DNA of 64,000 nucleotides from Cryphonectria parasitica EP155 (taxonomy: Eukaryota > Ascomycota > Sordariomycetes > Diaporthales > Cryphonectriaceae): positions 2,480,001 to 2,544,000 of the forward strand of contig NW_024468913.1 in NCBI RefSeq assembly GCF_011745365.1, read 5' to 3'. Each line of letters starts with the position of its first letter. The stretch's first letter is position 1. The notes under the pieces were generated by a model. The model was not told the origin of the DNA and made no database searches. It was given only the letters and a program-made list of their open reading frames with translations. Below are positions 56,518 through 64,000 of the stretch, piece by piece. The position numbers and the translations under genes are program-made.

Positions 56518-56669
56518 ACCGGTATGGTGCAGTGGTGAGTGTTCATGGTGTCTTCTCTCGACACAATCCATTACCTCTGAGCTAACATAATCAAAACCAG
56601 GTTTAGCATATTGGATTTTCAGGGCTGCGAAAACTTCCAAAGACCGGAGTTCGAACCTCCGTGCCGGTG
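56518..56669 (+). tRNA. tRNA-Glu(UUC): tRNA-Glu (anticodon UUC) with a D-loop insert and a normal anticodon-loop intron
   Basis: The parts fold as a complete tRNA. The acceptor ACCGGTA (56518-56524) pairs with TGCCGGT (56662-56668), followed by discriminator G. The D-stem GTGC/GCAT, anticodon stem TTGGA/TCCAA and T-stem CGGAG/CTCCG all pair; the T-loop is TTCGAAC. The anticodon is TTC at 56618-56620. A 13-nt intron (56622-56634) lies in the usual place after position 37 and contains GAAAA, able to pair with TTTTC of the anticodon loop as in ordinary tRNA introns. The A box (TGGTGCAGTGG) and B box (GTTCGAACC) are intact. The odd part is 56535-56600: 66 nt between the two conserved D-loop guanines, starting GTGAGT, with GCTAAC 15 nt before the end, ending CCAG. 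Taking it out gives an ordinary D-loop, AGTG then GTTTA. Confidence 0.8.
56535..56600 (+). other. Spliceosomal-type intron inside the tRNA D-loop
   Basis: 66 nt with GTGAGT donor, GCTAAC branch (56581-56586) and CCAG acceptor, the same signals and size as protein-gene introns in this window. It lies between G18 and G19 of the tRNA. Inside it, GTGTC...GACAC forms a 5-bp stem with a 7-nt loop. The ends can slide by one base because a G repeats at both junctions. Confidence 0.6.
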
Positions 56670-56672
56670 AAC

Positions 56673-56678
56673 TTTTTT
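56673..56678 (+). terminator. Pol III terminator
   Basis: A run of six T begins four bases after the tRNA end, the usual stop signal for RNA polymerase III. Confidence 0.75.
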
Positions 56679-57092
56679 GTTTCTTTCTTTTTGCACCTTT
56701 CTGTTCTGACTGCTGAAGCTTGCGAACTGAGTTTGTGACTATGTACTTTTTGAACTTCCCTGGAATCTAATAGAGCATACTTCTGAACGCCCAGCTGGCC
56801 TGATTAGTCTAAAACCTCCCTCAGTTTTTAGATAATCAGGGCTGCATATGTCCCTCTCATATGCAATATTTTGAACCAGGGGGACCATACTCTTCAGGTG
56901 TTGACAGCGTCAATTCTGGTCTTCTGTGCATATTCCCTCTTGATACTCATGTGGAGGGGCATGAGTGTTGTTGAAAGTTGGTATTGAGAAAGAAAAGAAT
57001 ACCTTGTCTTCCTAATTTGCAAATGGGGACTATGATGAGAAGTCCTGCGCACGTCTCTACGCACTGATGCAATATTTAGAAGGGTGCTTACT

Positions 57093-57257
57093 TATGTGAG
57101 GGCAAAAGGCTTGGATTGAAGTGTGCTGAAGAGAAAAGAGAAAAGAAGAGAAACGCCACGAGGCCAGCTATCTGAGGCTATCAACAGGTCTGGCTGTTGG
57201 CTGGCTGGAGGGGCCGTGCACGGCCCTGGGCCAGTGACTCACTGGCCCTCGCACATT
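57093..57257. repeat. Diverged direct repeat, copy 1
   Basis: It shares TATGTGAGGGCAAAA, the GAAAGAG-rich stretch, CCACGAG, CTGAGGC and ATCAACAGG...CTGGCTG...GGCTGGCTGGA with a copy 480 bp downstream. This copy has an extra GC-rich insert holding the perfect 16-bp palindrome GGGCCGTGCACGGCCC (57211-57226). Confidence 0.8.
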
Positions 57258-57576
57258 ACTCGATTGTCGGAACAAGCAGTCGTCAAAGAGAAACAGGACA
57301 CAAATGAGTTGGGTTCAAGCCAGGCCGGACTCTGTTGGTCATTGACTGGCCTCCGAGGTGCTGGGCGAAGATCTTGATCATACAGAATCAACCAACCTCG
57401 AAACTGTATAAAGAGCTCTCGAGCCACAACTCAAGGATGATTTGATTTATTTGGATCCGATAGGGGCTGACAATCCTAGACCTTCTAGCTCTATCAACAT
57501 TTTAGCCCGCCCTGCGACGACGTGACAGATAACTCGGGGTACCACGGCTTAGTAATGATGGACTGGGAACGTATAA

Positions 57577-57713
57577 TATGTGAGGGCAAAAAAGCTCATA
57601 TTGCTGTGCGCTAAAGAGAAAGAGAAAGGAAGAGGCAAGCCACGAGAGCAAGTAACTGAGGCCATCAACAGGCCTGGCTGCTGGCTGGCTGGACTCACTG
57701 GCTCGCGCACATA
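57577..57713. repeat. Diverged direct repeat, copy 2
   Basis: Same order of blocks as copy 1 and same orientation, without the palindromic insert. The pair may be remnants of a mobile element or solo terminal repeats near the tRNA gene; no coding remnant is visible. Confidence 0.8.
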
Positions 57714-58306
57714 TAATCCTCATTTTTGGTAAGGTACTTTAGCCATGGGCTTTCGCCTAACGTTGGGTTCTGACCCCTTCACCCATGATTGCCTGTGGCT
57801 GATTTCGTGACCTGCATGTTGAACGACCCAATAGTTGGCCCTTCAGACCCAGCAACTCCGGGCATAACATTCATTGGTGTCAAATCTACGGCGACTACAC
57901 CTGTCCTTCCCCTCTTTCTGGTTTTTTGGGGGGGGGGGGGTCGGAGGCTCTCACTGGCCTGTTTTCGTGATTTCGTGGCCTGCATATCTATGGGTTACAC
58001 TGTATCACTGCAGCCTATGAGAATACAGACTGCTGCTGCTGATGAGTCTCTATCAATGGAGGCGGCCTCCCAGGACTGCAGCGGCCCAGGTGAGGCGTAG
58101 CCCCCGTAGCGGTTCAGGCAATGACTGCTCAGAAGATCATAACAACGGATTCGCGCACCACAATTTATGCGAGCATAGTAAACTCTGCCTAGCACCGACA
58201 CGACCTCTACGACCACTACATTCCTAAGGACAAGTTTCCGAAACTACTCCTTCTATACAACATCGCTCGATCAATCCTCCACCTCATCCAGCAACGAACT
58301 CGTACG
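57714..58306. other. Intergenic stretch with a short repeat and a poly-G tract
   Basis: An 18-base block (TGATTTCGTGACCTGCAT and a one-base variant) occurs near 57800 and again near 57968. A 13-G run lies at 57928-57940. No gene is seen before 58307. Confidence 0.6.
57928..57940. repeat. Poly-G homopolymer (13)
   Basis: Sixth long G run on the + strand of this window. Confidence 0.9.
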
Positions 58307-59572
58307 ATGTTTGGCGAACGCAGCGCGTCACCGGCGGGCGCCGGAGCATATACTGAGGCTATCGACGAAGGCAACAAGACCTTCAGCCTGTTTAAGGAAG
58401 TTGATGCATATTTTGGAAACCCTATTCTGAGCCTGTTCGCCTCTAAAGCAAGGGCTAGAAGACTGAAGACGGAGCTTGACCAATGGTACGACTTCCTCTA
58501 CGACAGGAACCGCAGAGTTTACTACACGCCCATCCTCTCCGCGACGAACTTTAAGAAGCACATTCGAACATGCAAGGGGGTTTTCAAACCCGCCGGGGAA
58601 TGTCTCGCTACAGCACCATGGGTCCAGTTCGTACACGGCCTGGGAATCACGCCCGAAAACAACGTTATAACCAAGAGGTCGTTGGCTGGTAAGGGGGACC
58701 CTAAGATCGTGCTAGAGGTCGACGGGGAAGTAATATGCCACGTTGTGAATATGCTAGGGGGGGACGACGCCGTGGCTGGCAAGCCAGGTCTGTCAGGGGC
58801 AGGAAAGTCATACACCACAGCCATCGGGGGGATCACGTACACGCCAAGTTGTGGTGACACTAGAGCTGCAACTCTTCGGTACCAACCCTCCAGCACAAGC
58901 GAAATCGCCCAACCGCACTTCTTCTTTTCCTCGTCTCAGCGGTCCGGTAAGGCCTGGGATCCGGACAACTTGTTGACGCGGTATGAATTGGCTCTGGAAG
59001 TCGGCACATCTGACGGATCCATGATGTGGCTGATACCCTCCACCCATATTTCTAGAAGGCTGGACATATTTATCGAGTCCCTCAAAAAGCTGAGAAATCC
59101 TTCGCACATACCCTTGCGCGACAGACCAGTCTTCATGACACCTAGTTGGCTTCACGATGCAGAACGCGTTCGCCGCCGAGCAAGCGGCGGTGACCAGGCA
59201 GATCAGCTCCTTCAAGATTGCGAATCGCGGGCAGGTCATGCCCTTGAGGAATCGGCACGTATACTCCAATTCCTTCACGACTGGATCAAACCCCGCCAAC
59301 AGCTTTACTTTTTGGTACCTGGCGGGATCTCACCCGAGGCTGTGTGGGAACGTGAAAAGGCTCATGAAATACTGAATAAAACCGTTAAGTCCTACGAATG
59401 GGAAGTGCCAGGTACATGGAAGCATGACCTCTTTCTCTCAGGAGATAAGGTGGACTCGGTTTTGACAAGTGGCCCCAGTGTCTGCATTATTCCAGGTGCT
59501 GTGTATGTGTTACCTTTCGATTCCTCCAGCGAGTTGTGGCAGACGAGGCCACTTCAGCTGGAGGGGGAATAA
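58307..59572 (+). CDS. Orphan 421-aa protein
   Basis: Single exon with a good ATG and protein-like composition; the family is not recognised. No signal peptide or membrane span is evident. Residues 161-168 read GLSGAGKS, which fits the Walker A pattern GxxxxGK[ST]; however, the preceding residues are not a typical hydrophobic strand and no clear Walker B follows, so nucleotide binding is uncertain. The middle is Ser/Gly-rich, then a more helical region (IFIESLKKLRNPSHIP, HALEESARILQFLHDWIKP), and a hydrophobic end (SVCIIPGAVYVLPFD). It lies next to repeats and a tRNA gene, a setting typical of accessory genes. Introns are not needed to keep the frame open. Confidence 0.6.
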   Translation: MFGERSASPAGAGAYTEAIDEGNKTFSLFKEVDAYFGNPILSLFASKARARRLKTELDQWYDFLYDRNRRVYYTPILSATNFKKHIRTCKGVFKPAGECLATAPWVQFVHGLGITPENNVITKRSLAGKGDPKIVLEVDGEVICHVVNMLGGDDAVAGKPGLSGAGKSYTTAIGGITYTPSCGDTRAATLRYQPSSTSEIAQPHFFFSSSQRSGKAWDPDNLLTRYELALEVGTSDGSMMWLIPSTHISRRLDIFIESLKKLRNPSHIPLRDRPVFMTPSWLHDAERVRRRASGGDQADQLLQDCESRAGHALEESARILQFLHDWIKPRQQLYFLVPGGISPEAVWEREKAHEILNKTVKSYEWEVPGTWKHDLFLSGDKVDSVLTSGPSVCIIPGAVYVLPFDSSSELWQTRPLQLEGE

Positions 59573-60070
59573 CAACATGTTTGGGAGCTTTGGGCAAGGT
59601 GTGAAAGTGGGTAGCAGATTCCGGGCCAGATGGATCAAAGATTCGGTGTGGCCATAGCCTGCTTCAATTCAAATATTCTTCCTTATTGTCTCTAGTGGCT
59701 TCGCGATTTGTACACCACAAAGAAGATGGAGTTCAAGAGGCGGCCATATCGTGTAAGTCCGGACTAACCCCGACGCTTGAGATGTATTGATATCGGCATA
59801 CGACGATCTTCCATGGCTTTATGTTTCACGCTGCTCGCTTTCTTTTGTGATTCCGAACAGTGTCAACGTCAGCCATTTTATATGGCAACATAAAGCTAAA
59901 CTCCGTTTCGATACCAATATATAATCGTAGTCGACCACCACCCAATCTTCTTTATAGCCCTGCAGATAATCACTGCCAGACCCATCAGAATAACCACCTT
60001 TTTTTACTACTACGACTACTTACCAAGCTACTTACGGACTTTTAAGTTTCAGTTCACCAAGTTCTACAAC
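59573..60070. other. Intergenic spacer, no gene seen
   Basis: It holds the promoter of the SDR gene; the part near the start is AT-rich. Confidence 0.5.
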
Positions 60071-61102
60071 ATGTTTAACCCTGAGATAAACTTCCACCCT
60101 ACCTTCACCACGCCCTCCCGCCCCCTCACCTGGCTCATAACAGGCTGCTCCTCAGGCCTCGGCCTCGCCCTCGCCCGCCAGGTCCAAGCATCCGGCCACA
60201 CCGTCATAGCCACCTCGCGCAACCCTTCCCGCACGCCCGAGCTCGTGGAGGAGATCACCAAGGGCGCCTCGGCAGGCAGCCCAGGCAGGTGGATCACCCT
60301 CGACGTCGACGACCCGCACGCGGGCAAGGTCATCGCGGACCTCGAGGCCGAGGGCGTGGCGATCGATGTGCTGTGCAACAACGCCGGGTATTCCATCCAC
60401 CACACGGTGGAGCAGTTCACAGAGGATGAAATCCGTGCGCAGTTCGAGACGGTGTTTTTTGGGCCGTACAGGCTTATGCGAGCCGTCTTGCCGGGTATGA
60501 GGAGGCGGCGCTTTGGGGTGGTGGTGAATATGAGTACTGGCGCCAGTCTCGAAGGGCGAGATAGCATGGGCATATATGCTGCTTCTAAAGCCGCGATGGA
60601 TGGTCAGTCCCTCCTTTTGTCTTGTTTGCATTTCCTCAAAAACGGAAAATGCAGAGTATGCTTCTGAATGTGGGGCTGACAGCCACCCTTCGCCCCCGGG
60701 GCTAAAACAACAATAGGCCTCACTAAAGTCCTGGCCAAGGAAGTTGCGGCATTCAACATACGTACACACACAATTCTGCTGGGTGCATTTCGCACAGATA
60801 TGGGGAACAGGGCGCGTGTGGGCAGTGCAACATTGGCAGAGGATTACAAGGGTAGCCTGGTGGACCAGACTCTCCAGTTCATGACCACCGGGAAGTTCGT
60901 CGGTGACGGGGATCCCAAGAAGGCAGCCCGGGCGATCTATCAGCTGGTTGCGGGCGAAGGCTTGGGTGCCGGTAAGGAAGCTGAGCTGCTTATGCCTCTC
61001 GGCCGAGACATGGAGGCAAGAGTTCAGTTGTGTCGGAATCGTCTGGACCATTGCTGGGAGGTATTTGGTGATATTGCGATGAATGTGCGTGCTGATTCGT
61101 GA
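60071..61102 (+). CDS. Short-chain dehydrogenase/reductase (SDR)
   Basis: Two exons (60071-60602 and 60717-61102) join in phase to 305 aa. The cofactor motif is TGCSSGLG (near residues 25-32), followed by ATSRNP, the strand motif LDVDD, NNAG, the catalytic Ser in NMSTGASLEG and the YAASK active-site motif. This is a classical SDR using NAD(P)(H); an Arg after the second strand (ATSRNP) favours NADP. The second exon carries GLTKVLAKEVAAFNIRT, the standard helix after the active site. Fungal members with this GLG/YAASK layout often act on small alcohols or ketones; the substrate is unknown. Confidence 0.92.
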
Positions 61103-62360
61103 GAAGGGCCGGCGAAAGCCTCACCCCAGGCCTTTTTCCTTTTGGATCTCTTGGTATGCACAATGTCGCAACTGGTACTATCGTGTGCCTACTTGCTATT
61201 GAATACTAAGACAACGTGGCCCCCCAAAATAATGGTCTCAGGAACAACCCAGGCATTACAGTCACCCATAGACTATAAATACCCAGTCAGTGAGCCCCTC
61301 TGATAATTACCTCCAATACGGTTCCAAGCCTTTCCTAAGCCCACCCAAGTTTCTGCAAGCGCCCCTTAGGGTAGGAAGATGTAATCTAAGCACACTAGTG
61401 AGTGAAATAGCACATATATTACCAAATTGCAGTAAATGCTGGTATTCGAACTGTCGCCTGACTCTCGAAAAATCCATCATGGCCTTGTGGAAATCTCCAG
61501 GCAATCAATACGGTCTTCTCCCGAATCAATGAATGTTGCCTTGTGGTCGTTATCATAGGTCGTCTCTGGAACCCTCTCGACTTGATCGTGCCAATACCCC
61601 AGGTAACAAGTCTGTCGTGTATACCTGTCCAAGGGCTCACTGAAGGAGCTCTGGGACCTGAGAACGTCGCTGACGAGTACTGGATAGGATAAATCGTAGG
61701 TCATTTTCCAGTTGATGGAATCGAAGCTCAGGTGGCAGCTGGGGGAAAAAAGTGGAACGGTTATTGCGTATTGTGCAGATGGATGGACTCGCATGGCACT
61801 TGAACAGGTGCTACAAGAGCTGACGCGGTGGGGGGATGCATCATTTCAGTGATTGCTGCAGGTGGCAGTGAGCACTGTTCCATTGTCAGCTTGGCGCGTA
61901 AGTAATTTCCAGATGGGGGGAGACAAAAGAGAGGATATCAATATCTCAGACCTTCGGCGAACAAATGAGTGCTATCGAAAAAGTAAGAAAAAAGTTGCTG
62001 CTCGAGATACTCGTTCTCGGTATGAAGTGTGAGATCATGGGTCATGTCTAAATTATGAAAGTACCTGAGCACTTGTCCTTTCAAGCCCAGAAGCTGCGCA
62101 AATGGCTGCTTCCTCTATCATGTTGTCGCTGCCATGCTGGCTAGCAAGGGAAGAAGGAACTCTTAGGAATTATGCTACTTGAGCCTTCCGTTCGAGTTGA
62201 ATAAGTACAAGATGGGCAAGCGCGGTGTAGACCAACACTAATAATTAGGCAATCGAGCCTGTATTTCGCAAGAAGCTTCCTTGGCAGCGAGTGCAAACCA
62301 GAATTGCAAGTCCATTCAGGCTGGTCAAAATTACTTCTTTGCGCTCTCCTCTTGCGTCTC
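61103..62360. other. Intergenic region with one uncertain minus-strand frame
   Basis: A 105-codon minus-strand frame at 61477-61794 begins with ATG and has protein-like composition, but no family motif and no neighbouring exon to join. I do not call it. The rest has no gene. Confidence 0.4.
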
Positions 62361-63006
62361 TCAACCCTCCACCGGCGACCGACAAGTAAACGCATTCACC
62401 TGTGGGGTCTCAAACGCCGCAATCAGAGACTTAATCGCAGAATAGCAGCCCAGACCACTGACGACCAAAGAACACAGTGTGTAGAGCGTAAGCAAGATAC
62501 AGAGCCACCAGTACCGGCCCATATACCCCCTGACAATCCTCTTGAGACCGTGATCCTGGCGTTGCACCTCGCCCGTGTGCGGGTCGAACGGTGTCTCTCC
62601 TCGCATCGCCTCCCTCTGCACAAAGAACCCCAGTCCAATAAGGGCAGGGAATGTGTAGGTGAACTGCACGAAAAAGAGAGCGGCGGTGAGACCGATCAAG
62701 CCATAGAAATCCGGGATGGCGGCAGAGATGATGAAGGCGACGGACCAGAAGACGGGCACCACGGCTGCCCAGCACCATTTGCCTCGCTTGGTGGTCAGAG
62801 GGGGGAAATCGAAGAACTCGATCAGGACGTTGTTGTAGATAACCTTGATGCCGATGTTGCCGTAGAGAGTGGCGGCGATAATGCCTGTGATGACTGCCAG
62901 GACATTGCAGACGGTCTGCCAGGCGTAGGGGGACAGGCCTTGGTAGGAGAGCTGTGGGAAAGCGACAATTAGTCAAGTCTCCTGAATGTACTTTTACCTC
63001 ATTTGC

Positions 63007-63044
<38 letters not shown>

Positions 63045-64000
63045 AAGGTGTACAACGAACCTGGTTCGCATATTGTCCTTGGAAGTAGTACTGATATGAC
63101 CCGTAGATCATATAGACCGAGTAAATGAAGAACTGCGCTCCCCACATCACCTTGAGAAAGTCGCGAGGCCGCTGCAACTCAGCCATGAACTCGATAAACA
63201 GCTGCGCGCCAGCATACGCATAGACACCCTGCATAAGACCCACAACGGAGCCGATAAACCCATTGTCGGACGGCGGCACGGACGCGTAAGTCACGACAGG
63301 AGGATACGAGCCGTCGGGGAGCTGCGTCACAGAAGCTGACAACGTCGCAGCACCCGAGGAGCCAGCTTGTGCTGCGGCATAGTTGGGCGGGCTGTGGGCA
63401 AAGACGCCCATCGAGATGAACATGATCAAGAGGTTGATGAAGACGGCCCAGTTGGCCAGCCACGTGAAGCGGGACAGCGTCCGGATCTGCCCCATCACGT
63501 AGCCGACGATGGCCCAGATCAGACAACAGATACAATAGCAGAGGCGGAACTTGGAGATCTGGGAGATGGACTGTCTGCAGAGAAGGTCGTCAGTATAGGT
63601 TGTCGGTAATTCTATGTCCGCCGACGATGCGTGCAAGCCATGAAGGAAAGAAAAGAAGGAGGAGAAGGAAAGGAAATTGCACACACATACCCATTGCTGA
63701 TGATGATATTTCCTACAGACAGCAGAAGCAGGAGGGCCTGGGACCCGTTGACCAACCAGCGAAAGTATTTCCCATAGGTGCGGTAAGCCAGGTCGCCATA
63801 GTTCTTGGCGGGGAATTCATAAGAATCAAGGTTGAACTTGATGTCCTCTTCCCCGTCATCCCAGAAGGTGTTGGCATCAAGAGCATCATTGCTGAAGTGG
63901 CCATTCACGTCGCCCTCCGGGCTGATAGAGTGCAGATCACCGCTGTGGTTCGTGCCATTCAGCGGCTCTCCCTTGTAGTCGGTGTGGTTCGGGACTCTCA
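62361..64000 (-). CDS. AAAP-family amino-acid transporter, 5' end beyond the window
   Basis: Three exons are visible: 63691 to the window end, 63061-63574 and 62361-62951, joined in phase. The 5' end is missing. The visible protein starts in a polar N-terminus (RVPNHTDYKG...), then DLAYRTYGKYFRWLVNGSQALLLLLSVGNIIIS and about nine to ten further spans (LSRFTWLANWAVFINLLIMF, VITGIIAATLYGNIGIKVIYNN, IPDFYGLIGLTAALFFVQFTYTFPALI). This is the Aa_trans family, which moves amino acids with protons across the plasma or vacuolar membrane. The intron at 62952-63060 holds a CA/GA microsatellite next to its GTTCGT donor. The substrate cannot be told. Confidence 0.88.
63007..63044. repeat. Compound (CA)n(GA)n microsatellite in an intron
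   Basis: It lies a few bases from the 5' splice site of the AAAP transporter intron (in the sense strand, TC then TG repeats). Length changes could affect splicing. Confidence 0.9.

Noticed and set aside
56550..56570. 5-bp stem with 7-nt loop inside the tRNA insert, read as a second anticodon arm
   Set aside because: No matching D or T arm can be built around it and the intron signals at the insert ends explain it better; noted only as an alternative.
61477..61794. 105-codon minus-strand frame
   Set aside because: Protein-like composition, but no motif, no splice partners and no support; left as an uncertain frame.
62304..62972. 222-codon + strand frame over the AAAP transporter
   Set aside because: It is a shadow of the transporter exon on the other strand.
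1..64000. CRISPR arrays, bacterial operons, viral genes
   Set aside because: The gene structure is eukaryotic throughout, the tandem repeats have no spacers, and no viral protein was recognised.

Overview
This 64 kb window comes from a filamentous ascomycete (Pezizomycotina). The evidence is short introns of about 55-125 bp with GT...CTAAC/CTGAC...AG signals, and families typical of these fungi: sedolisin, Zn2Cys6 regulator, CVNH, CYSTM, DUF3716, yellow/MRJP, QDR-type MFS and Iks1. I built 24 protein-coding models by joining exons at splice sites and checking that the phases agree, and I found one tRNA gene. The species is not resolved.

Layout. 0.6-8 kb is a core segment: the RGS/membrane protein Rax1 (-), ribosomal protein eL31 (+), the APC/C-type ubiquitin-conjugating enzyme (-) and, divergent from it, the checkpoint kinase Chk1 (+). 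9-16 kb carries a DXD glycosyltransferase, a tiny four-exon CYSTM protein with a 7-nt exon, and a secreted sedolisin. 16.1-20.7 kb is gene-poor, with two minisatellites, three ACGCGT boxes and a possible degenerate gene. 20.7-34.7 kb holds a CVNH protein, an MFS transporter, a choline/amino-acid permease, the Iks1 kinase, a Zn2Cys6 regulator and a secreted GH79-like hydrolase. 34.7-38.5 kb shows no gene. 38.5-51 kb carries an MDR oxidoreductase, a mitochondrial membrane protein, a QDR-type transporter, a small trefoil/fascin-like protein, a NUP-family secreted protein and a yellow/MRJP-like secreted protein. 52.6-56.2 kb is a 1004-aa protein with two copies of a C2H2-like module and a DUF3716 domain. 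56.5-58.3 kb contains the tRNA and diverged repeats. 58.3-64 kb has an orphan protein, an SDR and an AAAP amino-acid transporter cut by the window end.

The most unusual object is the tRNA-Glu(UUC) gene at 56518-56669. All four stems pair, the A and B boxes are intact, a T6 terminator follows, and there is a normal 13-nt intron after position 37. Its D-loop is also split by a 66-bp insert with the marks of a spliceosomal intron (GTGAGT at its start, GCTAAC 15 nt before the end, CCAG at its end). Removing the insert restores a normal D-arm.

The genes do not form an obvious single pathway or biosynthetic cluster. Core cell-cycle and ribosome genes lie beside accessory secreted enzymes and transporters. 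All calls come from reading the sequence; no database search was run.
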